This document shows positions 49,647 through 58,252 of a DNA stretch of 64,000 nt, in pieces. The notes beneath the pieces are model-generated. The model was not told where the DNA came from, did no database searches, and saw nothing but the letters and a program-made list of their open reading frames with translations. Origin of the DNA: JBFAPK01 sp040676675 (GTDB taxonomy: Bacteria; Actinomycetota; Actinomycetes; Mycobacteriales; Micromonosporaceae); NCBI RefSeq assembly GCF_040676675.1, contig NZ_JBFAPK010000024.1, forward strand, positions 1-64,000, in the 5' to 3' direction. Each line of letters opens with the position of its first letter. Positions within the stretch are counted from its first letter, which is position 1. A program made the translations under genes and the position numbers.

Positions 49647-50602
49647 CAGCTCGACGCCAACGGCTTGGGCACCCGCAGGGCGGCGCCGGGCTCCGGCGTC
49701 ACCAGCTGGGTGGCGACGCTGGCGCAGACGCTCGCACCGTAGCTCGGGATGGTGCCGCCCTTGCTGGGGTAGCGCATCATCACCGCGAGCACCCAGTCGT
49801 CGGTGACGGCGAGGCAGTTGACGTGCCAGTTGCCGTCGTAGACGAGCGGGGTCCAGCCGTTCTTGATGCTGACCGGGCCCTGGTCGAAAATGGCCTTTGG
49901 CAGACCGTCGATGATGCCCCACTTGCCGCCGCCGGTCTTGGCCTGCTGCTGCTTGACCGAGCCGCGGACCTTGCTCATGGTGTCGAGCACCCACTTGGTC
50001 CACTTCTGGCCGGCCGCCTTGCCACTGGCGACGCAGTCACCCATCCGTACCGCGTCCCGGGGCGACATGGTGGTGAAGCTCCACCAGCCGATGTAGCCGG
50101 GCACGGCGCCGGGCTTGGTGTCGGTCAGCCCGCAGATGTCGATCAACCGGTCCAGTACGGGAGATCCGCCGCCGGCCTTCCAGAGGGCGTTGGCCGCGTC
50201 GTCGTTGCTGTCCTTGATCGCGACCTCGGCGTTGTGCAGCATCGAGGAGGACGGCTGCTTGTCGCCGAGCCGGCGCAGGTAGTCGGAGACGAGCCAGACC
50301 TTCAGCATCGACTCGGTCGAGTTCGTGGAGGTCATGTTCTTGGCACCGGAGATGGTGCCGGTCTTGCGGTCGAGTAGCGCCCAGGAGAGGAACTTGCCCT
50401 TGAACGGCACGTTGACCGGGGCGTTGGCGAGGGTCGGCGGCGGCGGTGGGACCAGCGCCGCCTCGGCTGCGGCGGCCTGGGCCGTGGCCAGCTTCTCGGC
50501 CTCGTCGGGCCCGGCGAGGCGGGCGTATGCCGTCGGTACCAGGATCGCGCCGCCGAGCAGGATCGTCGCGATGGCGAGCACCATGATCACGCGAGAGCGC
50601 AT
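49646..50602 (-). CDS. Secreted serine hydrolase, class A beta-lactamase-like (copy 1)
   Basis: A 318-residue paralogue of the next gene, with a signal or anchor helix (about 4-28), linker and the same fold: SMLK nucleophile, DSND, and SIKNGW in place of KTG. Both share CGLTD, GKAAGQKW-type and WHVNCLAV/WNVNCLAI stretches, with Cys pairs that could form disulfides. It is expected to act on peptidoglycan or a peptide at the cell surface; the pair is translationally coupled. ATG 50602. Confidence 0.8.
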   Translation of the reverse strand: MRSRVIMVLAIATILLGGAILVPTAYARLAGPDEAEKLATAQAAAAEAALVPPPPPTLANAPVNVPFKGKFLSWALLDRKTGTISGAKNMTSTNSTESMLKVWLVSDYLRRLGDKQPSSSMLHNAEVAIKDSNDDAANALWKAGGGSPVLDRLIDICGLTDTKPGAVPGYIGWWSFTTMSPRDAVRMGDCVASGKAAGQKWTKWVLDTMSKVRGSVKQQQAKTGGGKWGIIDGLPKAIFDQGPVSIKNGWTPLVYDGNWHVNCLAVTDDWVLAVMMRYPSKGGTIPSYGASVCASVATQLVTPEPGAALRVPKPLASS

Positions 50603-51058
50603 GAGTGGCGTGACTCCATTGGTCAGGGCCGGGGGGCACTGGGCGGGGTGCGCTTCGTCTTGTGCGGCGATCGCCGATCACGCGGTACTGGCGCGTGCCC
50701 CGGGCGGGCGGGCGCGGGCGGCCGTGCCCCGAGGGGGACGGGACTGCCTCCCGTCGGAAGGCGATCGTCATCTGGTTGCATCGGAATTTGGTTGCATGGG
50801 GTCCGTTGCAACTCGGGGAATTTTACGTCCGGAAGCTCGACGCGCCAGTGCGCGGCACGAGCGAGTCCACAACTGCCGAACCGGAATGGTCATATAAGTC
50901 GTGGTTAGTCCGCGTTCGCGTTGCCGCTGTGACGAGCGTCATTCGCGCCGACATATGCGCATTCACACAGCTGGTAGCTGCTCGCCCACCGAAGGTGATG
51001 GTGATCATTCTTGTGACACGCCTTGGCTTCCGGTGTGGTGAGCTGTAACACTGACCGG
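50603..51058. other. Divergent regulatory gap, no gene seen
   Basis: 456 bp separate the serine hydrolase pair (-) and the paa operon (+). I see no convincing gene. The stretch 50770-51020 is AT-richer than the surroundings and holds TGGTTGCAT twice (50773-50781, 50789-50797) plus a third GTTGCA at 50804, and scattered AT-rich boxes. It should contain both promoters and perhaps a PaaR-type site. Confidence 0.5.
51023..51051 (+). promoter_or_regulatory. Candidate paaA promoter (leaderless mRNA)
   Basis: TTGGCT (51023-51028) and TAACAC (51046-51051) are separated by 17 bp. A start near 51058-51059 would make the GTG of paaA the first codon of a leaderless mRNA; no ribosome site precedes it. 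Confidence 0.5.
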
Positions 51059-52198
51059 GTGTATGGCAACGACTTCTCCGCGCCGGAGACCGGCTCCGCC
51101 GGCGGTCTGCTCGACCAGGTCGCCGCCGCCGAGGCGGAGCTGCGCGACGCGGCCGGTCGCGACGTGGCCGGAGCCGGCGAGCCCGACCACGGCGCCGACC
51201 AGCACGACTACTTCACCGCCGTGATCGAGGCGGAGCAGAAGATCGAGCCGCGGGACTGGATGCCCGAGGCGTACCGGAAGACCCTGATCCGGCAGATCGC
51301 CCAGCACGCCCACTCGGAGATCATCGGCATGCAGCCGGAGGGCAACTGGATCAGCCGGGCCCCCTCGCTCAAGCGCAAGGCCATCCTGCTCGCCAAGGTC
51401 CAGGACGAGGCCGGGCACGGTCTCTACCTGTACGCCGCGGCCGAGACGCTCGGCGTCACCCGGGACGAACTCGTCGACCTGCTCCTCAGCGGCCGCCAGA
51501 AGTACAGCTCGATCTTCAACTACCCGACCCTGACCTGGGCGGACGTCGGGGCCATCGGCTGGTTGGTGGACGGCGCGGCGATCGTCAACCAGGTGCCGCT
51601 CTGCCGGTGCTCGTACGGCCCGTACGCCCGCGCCATGATCCGCATCTGCAAGGAGGAGTCCTTCCACCAGCGGCAGGGGTACGAGATCCTGCACACGCTG
51701 GCGCACGGGACCCCGGCGCAGCACGCGATGGCACAGGACGCGGTCGACCGCTGGTGGTACCCGTCCCTGGCGATGTTCGGCCCGCCCGACGGGGACTCGA
51801 CGCACTCGGAGCGCTCCATGGCCTGGAAGATCAAGCGGTTCTCCAACGACGAGCTGCGGCAGCGCTTCGTCGACATGTGCGTCTCCCAGGCCGCCGTGCT
51901 CGGCCTGCGGATCCCCGACCCGGAGCTGCGCTGGAACGAGCAGCGCCAGGCGCACGACTACACCCAGCCCGACTACGCCGAGCTGATGCGCGTGATCAAG
52001 GGCGACGGGCCGTGCAACCGGCAGCGGATGGAGCACCGGCGCCGCGCCCACGCCGAGGGCGCCTGGGTACGCGAGGCCGCCGCCGCGTACGCCGCCAAGC
52101 GGGCGGCCGGTACGGACGGCGCCGCGCCGGCGGGCGACGCGCCCGGCACCGGCCCGGTCGGGCGGGCGGGCGACGCACCGGCGGAGGTGGCCGCGTGA
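51059..52198 (+). CDS. paaA: Phenylacetyl-CoA epoxidase catalytic subunit PaaA
   Basis: The di-iron catalytic subunit of the ring 1,2-phenylacetyl-CoA epoxidase, 379 residues. The carboxylate-bridged iron ligands lie in HDYFTAVIEAEQKIEP, LLAKVQDEAGHGLYLYAA (ExxH) and RICKEESFHQRQGYEIL (EESFH). The last 60 residues are an Ala/Gly-rich extension beyond the usual length of about 310-330. GTG 51059 is chosen because a promoter-like pair lies directly upstream. Overlaps paaB by GTGA. Confidence 0.93.
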   Translation: MYGNDFSAPETGSAGGLLDQVAAAEAELRDAAGRDVAGAGEPDHGADQHDYFTAVIEAEQKIEPRDWMPEAYRKTLIRQIAQHAHSEIIGMQPEGNWISRAPSLKRKAILLAKVQDEAGHGLYLYAAAETLGVTRDELVDLLLSGRQKYSSIFNYPTLTWADVGAIGWLVDGAAIVNQVPLCRCSYGPYARAMIRICKEESFHQRQGYEILHTLAHGTPAQHAMAQDAVDRWWYPSLAMFGPPDGDSTHSERSMAWKIKRFSNDELRQRFVDMCVSQAAVLGLRIPDPELRWNEQRQAHDYTQPDYAELMRVIKGDGPCNRQRMEHRRRAHAEGAWVREAAAAYAAKRAAGTDGAAPAGDAPGTGPVGRAGDAPAEVAA

Positions 52199-52506
52199 GC
52201 ACCGAATCGACCACGAACCCCGCCCCGGCCGGCTGGCCGCTCTGGGAGGTCTTCGTCCGGGCCCGGCGCGGGCTCGCGCACACCCACGTCGGCAGCCTGC
52301 ACGCCCCCGACGCCACCCTCGCCCTGCGCAACGCCCGGGACCTCTACACCCGCCGGCAGGAGGGCGTCTCGATCTGGGTGGTACCGGCTGCCGCGATCAC
52401 CGCCTCCAGCCCGGACGAGAAGGACGCCTTCTTCGACCCGGCCGCGGACAAGGTCTACCGGCATCCCACCTTCTACGAGGTACCCGAGGGGGCGGCGCAC
52501 CTGTGA
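52195..52506 (+). CDS. paaB: Phenylacetyl-CoA epoxidase subunit PaaB
   Basis: A 103-residue PaaB, which bridges PaaA and PaaC in the epoxidase complex. Family sequence WPLWEVFVRARRGLAHTHVGSLHAPDATLALRNARDLYTRRQEGVSIWVVP is complete. GTG start overlaps the paaA stop, and the stop overlaps the paaC start. Confidence 0.93.
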   Translation: MSTESTTNPAPAGWPLWEVFVRARRGLAHTHVGSLHAPDATLALRNARDLYTRRQEGVSIWVVPAAAITASSPDEKDAFFDPAADKVYRHPTFYEVPEGAAHL

Positions 52507-53279
52507 CGGTCACCCCGGGATACCTGCTCGCGCTCGGTGACGACGCGTTGATCGCCGCCCAGCGCCTCGGCGAGTGGGCCGCCGCCGCGCCCGAGATGGA
52601 AGAGGACATCGCGCTCGCGAACATCGCGCTCGACCAGCTCGGCGCCGCCCGGCTGCTGCTCTCGTACGCCGCCGAGGAGCTGACCGCCGCGGGCCGTACC
52701 GCCGCCGACGTCGCCGCCTCGGCGCCCCCGGCGGTCACCGAACTGACCGAGGACACCCTGGCGTACCTGCGGGACGACCGCGAGTACCGCAACTGCCTGC
52801 TCGTCGAGCTGCCCAACGGCGACTTCGCGGTCACCATCGCCAAGCTGCTCTTCCTTTCGGCGTACCAGCTGCCGCTCTACGCGGCGCTGAGCGGGTGCGC
52901 CGACGAACGGCTCGCCGCCATCGGCGCCAAGGCCCGCAAGGAGTCCGCGTACCACCTGGACCACGCGGCGCTCTGGACGGTGCGGCTCGGTGACGGCACC
53001 GAGGAGTCGCACCGGCGGATGCAGGCGGCGGTCGACCAGGTGTGGCCGTACACGCACGAGCTGTTCGCCCCGGAGCCGGAGGCGCCGGTCGACCCGGCCG
53101 GCCTGCGCGCCGCCTTCCTCGGCGCGGTCGAACCGGTTCTCGCCGAGGCGACGCTGCGGCGACCCGACGACGGCTGGGCCCCGGCCGGCGGCCGTACCGG
53201 AGTGCACACCGAGCACCTGTCGTACCTGCTCGCCGAGATGCAGGTGCTGCACCGCGCCCACCCGGGCGCGCGGTGGTGA
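52503..53279 (+). CDS. paaC: Phenylacetyl-CoA epoxidase structural subunit PaaC
   Basis: A 258-residue ferritin-like subunit that dimerises with PaaA but has lost the di-iron site. Marks are LALGDDALIAAQRLGEWAAAAPEMEEDIALANIALDQLGAARLLLSY and YHLDHAALWTVRLGDGTEESH. GTG start in a GTGA overlap with paaB; GTGA overlap with paaD at its end. Confidence 0.93.
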   Translation: MTVTPGYLLALGDDALIAAQRLGEWAAAAPEMEEDIALANIALDQLGAARLLLSYAAEELTAAGRTAADVAASAPPAVTELTEDTLAYLRDDREYRNCLLVELPNGDFAVTIAKLLFLSAYQLPLYAALSGCADERLAAIGAKARKESAYHLDHAALWTVRLGDGTEESHRRMQAAVDQVWPYTHELFAPEPEAPVDPAGLRAAFLGAVEPVLAEATLRRPDDGWAPAGGRTGVHTEHLSYLLAEMQVLHRAHPGARW

Positions 53280-53791
53280 GCGCCGCCCCGGCCGCGGTCG
53301 ACGCGGCCCGCCGGGCCGTGGCCGCCGTGGTGGACCCCGAGATCCGCGTGCTCACCATCGAGGAGCTGGGCATCCTGCGGGACGTGACCGAGGAGCCCGG
53401 CACCGGCCGGATCGTCGTGACGATCACGCCCACCTACACCGGCTGCCCGGCGATGGACGTGATCCGCACCGACGTGCGGGCCGCGCTCGCCGCCGCCGGT
53501 CACCCCGACGCCGAGGTACGCACCGTCTACGCGCCGGCCTGGACCACGGACTGGATCTCCGAGTCGGGGCGCGCGAAGCTGACCGCCGCCGGCATCGCCC
53601 CGCCCGCGCGGGCTGCGACCAGCGGACCGGCCGGGCGCGGCGGGCCGGTGCCGCTCACCCTCGGCGCCCGCTGCCCCCGCTGCGGGTCGCCCGAGACCGA
53701 GCAGCTGAGCCGCTTCGGCTCCACCGCCTGCAAGGCGCTGTGGCGCTGCCGCGCCTGCGCCGAACCCTTCGACCACCTGAAGGCGCTGTGA
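53276..53791 (+). CDS. paaD: Phenylacetyl-CoA epoxidase maturation protein PaaD
   Basis: A 171-residue MIP18/DUF59-type protein that helps install the iron or iron-sulfur centres of the epoxidase. The DUF59 core VVDPEIRVLTIEELGILRDV and TPTYTGCPAMDVI is followed by a C-terminal zinc-binding tail with CPRC and CRAC pairs. GTG start overlaps paaC, end overlaps paaE. Confidence 0.92.
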   Translation: MSAAPAAVDAARRAVAAVVDPEIRVLTIEELGILRDVTEEPGTGRIVVTITPTYTGCPAMDVIRTDVRAALAAAGHPDAEVRTVYAPAWTTDWISESGRAKLTAAGIAPPARAATSGPAGRGGPVPLTLGARCPRCGSPETEQLSRFGSTACKALWRCRACAEPFDHLKAL

Positions 53792-54897
53792 CAGTCATCA
53801 TCAACCGGCCGGTCCGCCGCCGGCCGGTGTTCCACCCGTTGCCGGTCGCCGCGGTGGACCGGCTCACCGACGACGCGATCGCCATCACCTTCGCCGTACC
53901 GGCGGAGCTGCGCGACAGCTTCGCCTTCCGGGCCGGCCAGCACCTGACCGTACGACTGCTCGACCCGGACGGCGGGCCGGACGTGCGGCGCTCGTACTCG
54001 ATCTGCTCCACCCCGGCGGAGCTGGCCGGGTACGGCCGGCTGCGGATCGGGGTCAAGGAGATCCCCGGCGGCGCCTTCTCCGGCTACGCCGCCGGCCGCC
54101 TGCGGGCCGGCGACACCGTCGACGTACTGCCGCCGCTCGGCACCTTCACCACGGCCTTCGACCCGGGCCGGTCCCGCCACTACGGCGCGCTGGTCGCCGG
54201 GTCGGGCGTCACCCCGGTGCTCGCGCTCGTCGCTACCGCGCTCGCCGTCGAGCCCGCCAGCAGCTTCACCGTCGTGTACGGCAACCGGTACGCCCGCAGC
54301 GTCATGTTCGCCGAGGAGCTGGCGGACCTGAAGGACCGGTACCCGGCCCGGCTGCACCTGGTGCACGTGCTCTCCCGGGAACCGGGCGAGGCGCCGCTGC
54401 TCTCCGGCCGCGTCGACGCGGACCGGTTCGACCGGCTGCTGGAGACGATCGTGCCGGCCGACCGGATCGACGAGTGGTTCCTCTGCGGCCCGTACGGGAT
54501 GGTGACCGATGCCCAGGGGGTGCTCGCCCGGCGGGGCGTACCGGCCGGGGCCGTGCACGCCGAGCTGTTCCACGTCGACGAGCCGCCCGCGCCGCCGGCC
54601 CGCCCGGCCGAGACCTCCGCCGGCAGCCAGGTCACCATCGTGCTGGACGGTCGGGCCAGCAGCTTCTCGATGGGCCGCGACGAGCGGGTCCTCGACGCGG
54701 CGCTGCGGGTCCGGGGTGAGCTGCCGTACGCCTGCAAGGGCGGGGTCTGCTCGACGTGCCGGGCCCGGGTGGTCTCGGGCTCGGTCACCATGGCGCGCAA
54801 CTACGCGCTGGAGCCGGACGAGGTGGCGGCGGGGTACGTGCTGACGTGCCAGTCGAGCCCGGTGACGGACGAGCTGGTCGTCGACTACGACGGTTGA
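53788..54897 (+). CDS. paaE: Phenylacetyl-CoA epoxidase reductase PaaE
   Basis: A 369-residue NADPH-dependent reductase that feeds electrons to PaaA. It has an FAD domain (RSYSICSTP, about residues 68-76), an NADPH domain (LVAGSGVTPVLAL, then FLCGPYGMV), and a C-terminal 2Fe-2S ferredoxin domain with CKGGVCSTC and a later Cys in LTCQSS. Last gene of the paaABCDE operon; paaK and the later beta-oxidation genes are not in the window. Confidence 0.93.
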   Translation: MTVIINRPVRRRPVFHPLPVAAVDRLTDDAIAITFAVPAELRDSFAFRAGQHLTVRLLDPDGGPDVRRSYSICSTPAELAGYGRLRIGVKEIPGGAFSGYAAGRLRAGDTVDVLPPLGTFTTAFDPGRSRHYGALVAGSGVTPVLALVATALAVEPASSFTVVYGNRYARSVMFAEELADLKDRYPARLHLVHVLSREPGEAPLLSGRVDADRFDRLLETIVPADRIDEWFLCGPYGMVTDAQGVLARRGVPAGAVHAELFHVDEPPAPPARPAETSAGSQVTIVLDGRASSFSMGRDERVLDAALRVRGELPYACKGGVCSTCRARVVSGSVTMARNYALEPDEVAAGYVLTCQSSPVTDELVVDYDG

Positions 54898-54909
54898 CGG
54901 GCTCGGGGT

Positions 54910-55034
54910 GTCGGTTGGGCGCGGTGCGTCGCGGTCCGGGTTGGAGGCGTCGGTCGGTTGCGGCGCGTCGTGGTCCGGGTTGGGGTGGGGCGTCGGTTGG
55001 GCGCGGTGCGTCGCGGTCCGGGTTGGAGGTGGGG
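54910..55034. repeat. Three tandem copies of a 39-43 bp repeat after paaE
   Basis: Copies begin at 54910, 54949 and 54992. Copies 1 and 3 share 38 identical bases (starting GTCGGTTGGGCGCGGTGCGT); copy 2 is diverged and longer. They fill the space between the paaE stop and the hairpin at 55029. Confidence 0.8.
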
Positions 55035-55095
55035 CCCGCCGTACCCGGCGAATCCCGTCAGGCTTGATGTCTTCGCCTGGCACGGCGGGCCCCAC
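55029..55095. terminator. Long hairpin between convergent genes
   Basis: Arms 55029-55042 and 55082-55095 are perfectly complementary over 14 bp, with further imperfect pairing inside (CCGGCGAA with TTCGCCTGG). It lies between paaE (+) and the membrane-protein gene (-, stop at 55189). Confidence 0.72.
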
Positions 55096-55188
55096 CCCGA
55101 CCTGGTCGTTCTCCGGACGCGAGCGGCCGGGTCCGGCGGACCCGGCCGCGTCGGTGCTCGGCTCGGTCGCGGGCGCGACGGCCCAGGG

Positions 55189-56724
55189 TCAGCTCTCGGT
55201 CGCGGTCGCCTCCGTGGGGGCGGTCTTGGCCGGGCGCCGGGTGCGTAGGCCCTGCCAGGCGATGGCGGCGGCGACGGCGCTGAGCGGCAGCGCCGGCAGC
55301 GCGTAGCGCGGCTCGTACATGCCGACGGCGACGGTGAGCACGGTCAGCCCGGGTCCGGCGGCCAGGAGCAGGAGCAGGTCGAAGCGGACCCGCGCGTTCG
55401 CCCGCCGCCACGCGAAGAGCGCGGCGAGCGAGAGCAGCAGGCCGATGGAGAGGACCACGGGCCCGGTCCGCAGGTACTCGCCGTACCGGTGGAACGCCTT
55501 GGTGAGGACGGTCGCCTTCGGGGCGTACCGGGGGTTGGTGGGGTTGACGCCGAAGTTGGGCTGGGCCTGGGCCGGCGGGCACCGGTCGACCACCTTCTCC
55601 CAGTCCTGGAACTGGGTCGGCGGCACCATCCGGTCGCGCAGGCACTCGTTCATCGGGCCGAGGTAGAGCCCCGGTACGAAGTGCGCCGCGCTCTCCTTGC
55701 CCACGATGCGCAGGTAGTCCAGCGGCTGCTGCTCCAGCACGGCGCGGGCGAAGTCGGTCAGCCGCTGCGCGCCCTCGGGCGAGTAGATGTCGCCGAGCCG
55801 GGCCGGGCGGCGCCAGAAGAAGGCGTCGGCGCGGTCCCAGCGCTGGCCGAGGGGCTGGTCGGGGCAGGCGAGCCGCTCGTCCGGGGTCAGCTTGAGCCGG
55901 TCGCAGTCGGCGATGATCGCGGTACGGCCGTAGAGGGCGGTCGCGCTCTGCGAGCCGTAGACGCTGGGCCGCCCGTTGATCCAGACCATCATGCCGACGT
56001 ACGGCAGGACGAAGCCGAGCGCGTACGCGACCACCTTGCGCCAGCCGACCCGGCGGACCAGCAGGTAGAGGCCGAGCAGCAGGGCGACCGGAAGCGCGCT
56101 GGGCTTGGTGATCCAGGCGGCGGCGATCAGCAGGCCGGAGGCGGTTACGGCCGGGTATCCCGGCTTGTCGGACCAGAGGAGCACCAGCACACAACCGGCG
56201 AGCAGCACGCTGAAGAGCACGTCGGGCAGGAGGTAGTGCCCGAGGGTGAGCATCAGCGAGTCGAAGATCACGGGGGCGGCGGCGACGCAGGCGATCCAGC
56301 GCGGCACCCCCCGCCGCACCAGTACGGCGTAGACCGCGAGCGCCAGCAGCAGCGTCAGCAGGTGCTGCACCGCGACGACCGCGAAGTGGGTGTGGGTCGG
56401 TTCGAGCACCTTGAGCAGTGCGGGGTAGCCGATCGGGCGGGTCGGGTGGGGGACCAGTTCGCCCTTGCCCATGAGGACGTAGAGGCCGCTGTCGCCGTAG
56501 AACCAGAACGCGGGCGGATAGGCGACCATCATCAGCAGCCGGACCACCACGCCCAGCGCGAGCAGGCCGGTGATGCCCGGGTTCCGGCGGATCAGCCGCA
56601 GGGCCCGGGTGAACCGGTCCGGCCGCTCCGGCCCGGCGCCCGCCGACGGCGCGTCGTCCGTACCGGTGGCGACGGCGTCGGCCTGACTCGCCTGGTCCGC
56701 GGACGGTGTCGTGGCTGTGGTCAT
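55189..56724 (-). CDS. Polytopic membrane protein, GT39/ArnT-like
   Basis: A 511-residue integral membrane protein with about ten to twelve transmembrane helices and an external loop of about 150 residues. The early loop FWFYGDSGLYVLMGKGELVPHPTRPIGYPALLKVL resembles the acceptor-facing loop of GT-C (GT39/PMT-like) transferases, with an Asp in GDSGLY at the catalytic position. That suggests a polyprenyl-phosphate-sugar-dependent mannosyl- or aminoarabinosyl-type transferase, but the assignment is by fold only. ATG 56724 is chosen; a TTG at 56742 would lengthen it by six codons. Confidence 0.68.
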   Translation of the reverse strand: MTTATTPSADQASQADAVATGTDDAPSAGAGPERPDRFTRALRLIRRNPGITGLLALGVVVRLLMMVAYPPAFWFYGDSGLYVLMGKGELVPHPTRPIGYPALLKVLEPTHTHFAVVAVQHLLTLLLALAVYAVLVRRGVPRWIACVAAAPVIFDSLMLTLGHYLLPDVLFSVLLAGCVLVLLWSDKPGYPAVTASGLLIAAAWITKPSALPVALLLGLYLLVRRVGWRKVVAYALGFVLPYVGMMVWINGRPSVYGSQSATALYGRTAIIADCDRLKLTPDERLACPDQPLGQRWDRADAFFWRRPARLGDIYSPEGAQRLTDFARAVLEQQPLDYLRIVGKESAAHFVPGLYLGPMNECLRDRMVPPTQFQDWEKVVDRCPPAQAQPNFGVNPTNPRYAPKATVLTKAFHRYGEYLRTGPVVLSIGLLLSLAALFAWRRANARVRFDLLLLLAAGPGLTVLTVAVGMYEPRYALPALPLSAVAAAIAWQGLRTRRPAKTAPTEATATES

Positions 56725-57061
56725 GGTCCCGTCGATCCTCAAATTCCGGGGAGGGGGGCCGCGCGGTGAGCCCGGGCGTGAGAGCCCAGCCTAGATTATT
56801 GAGAACGAACCCGGTTTCACGTTCTTGTCGTCCGGGCTACGAGCGCGCCGCCGCCGGTTCAACGGTTGTCGGCGGGGCCCGCGTTCAACGGGTTGTCGGT
56901 GGTGACGCGTACGGCGGTTGCCGGCGGTGATCGGGCTCACCCCGGGCCGGCGGCCGCCTCGTCCGGGCGTCGTCGGGGGGCGCGCCGAGGGCGGCGGCCG
57001 GGGCGTTCCGGGTCGACGCCGTCCGGACGGAGGCCGCGACGGGGACGTACGCTCTTAACTT
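56725..57061. other. Divergent promoter gap, no gene seen
   Basis: 337 bp between the GT-C-like gene (-) and mqnC (+). A short AT-richer patch (56790-56830) contains AGAACG and CGTTCT 12 bp apart (56802-56825), a possible operator. TACGCT at 57049-57054, seven nt before the mqnC GTG, is a good -10 for leaderless mRNA. I see no coding signal. Confidence 0.5.
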
Positions 57062-58252
57062 GTGACGGTGAGCCGGGAGATCCACGACATCCTGCAGCGC
57101 GGCGCGGACGGCGGACGCATCACGCCCGAGGAGGCGCTGCTGCTCTACACCGAGGCGCCCTTCCACGAGCTGGGCGAGGCGGCCGACGCGGTACGGCGGC
57201 GCAGGTACCCGGACAACATCGTGACGTACCTGATCGACCGCAACATCAACTACACGAACGTGTGCGTCACCGCGTGCAAGTTCTGTGCCTTCTTCCGGGC
57301 GCCGAAGCACGCCGAGGGCTGGACGCACCCGACCGAGGAGATCCTGCGCCGCTGCGGCGAGGCGGTCGAGCTGGGCGCCACGCAGGTGATGCTCCAGGGC
57401 GGTCACCACCCCGACTACGGCGTGGAGTACTACGAGGAACTCTTCTCCGCGGTCAAGGCGGCGTACCCGCAGCTCGCCATCCACTCGATCGGCCCGAGTG
57501 AGATTCTGCACATGGCCAAGGTCTCCGGCGTCTCGCTGGACGAGGCGATCAGCCGGATCAGGGCGGCGGGCCTGGACTCGATCGCCGGGGCCGGCGCCGA
57601 GATGCTGCCCGAACGGCCGCGCAAGGCCATCGCCCCGCTCAAGGAGTCGGGCGAGCGGTGGCTGGAGGTGATGGAACTCGCGCACCGGCAGGGCATCGAG
57701 TCCACCGCGACCATGATGATGGGCACCGGGGAGACCGCCGCGGAGCGGATCGAGCACCTGCGCATGATCCGCGACGTGCAGGACCGTACCCGGGGCTTCC
57801 GCTCGTTCATCCCGTGGACGTACCAGCCGGAGAACAACCACCTCAAGGGCCGTACGCAGGCGACGACGCTGGAGTACCTGCGGCTGATCGCGGTCGCCCG
57901 GCTCTTCTTCGAGACCGTGCCGCACCTGCAGGCCTCCTGGCTGACCACGGGTAAGGACGTCGGCCAGCTCGCCCTGCACATGGGGGTCGACGACCTCGGT
58001 TCGATCATGCTTGAGGAGAACGTGATCTCCTCGGCGGGTGCCCGGCACCGCTCCAACCTGCACGAGCTGATCTGGATGATCCGCTCCGCCGGCCGGATCC
58101 CCGCCCAGCGCGACACCCTCTACCGGCACCTGGCCGTGCACCGTGACCCCGCGGACGACCCGACCGACGACCGCGTCGTCTCGCACTTCTCCTCGATCGC
58201 CCTGCCGGGCGGCGGGGCGGGCAGGCGGCTGCCCCTCGTCGACGCCCGGTGA
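57062..58252 (+). CDS. mqnC: Cyclic dehypoxanthinyl futalosine synthase
   Basis: A 396-residue radical SAM enzyme that cyclises dehypoxanthine futalosine in menaquinone synthesis. The 4Fe-4S motif CVTACKFC gives Cys68, Cys72 and Cys75 (CxxxCxxC). Other MqnC marks are TQVMLQGGHHPDYGVEYYEELF, SIAGAGAEML and the C-terminal GLGSIMLEEN-like DDLGSIMLEENVISSAGA. The GTG start follows a -10 box by 7 nt with no ribosome site. It acts with mqnA (47697) in the same pathway. Confidence 0.94.
   Translation: MTVSREIHDILQRGADGGRITPEEALLLYTEAPFHELGEAADAVRRRRYPDNIVTYLIDRNINYTNVCVTACKFCAFFRAPKHAEGWTHPTEEILRRCGEAVELGATQVMLQGGHHPDYGVEYYEELFSAVKAAYPQLAIHSIGPSEILHMAKVSGVSLDEAISRIRAAGLDSIAGAGAEMLPERPRKAIAPLKESGERWLEVMELAHRQGIESTATMMMGTGETAAERIEHLRMIRDVQDRTRGFRSFIPWTYQPENNHLKGRTQATTLEYLRLIAVARLFFETVPHLQASWLTTGKDVGQLALHMGVDDLGSIMLEENVISSAGARHRSNLHELIWMIRSAGRIPAQRDTLYRHLAVHRDPADDPTDDRVVSHFSSIALPGGGAGRRLPLVDAR

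Noticed and set aside
54910..55034. CRISPR array
   Set aside because: The repeats are directly adjacent, with no unique spacers and no cas genes in the window.
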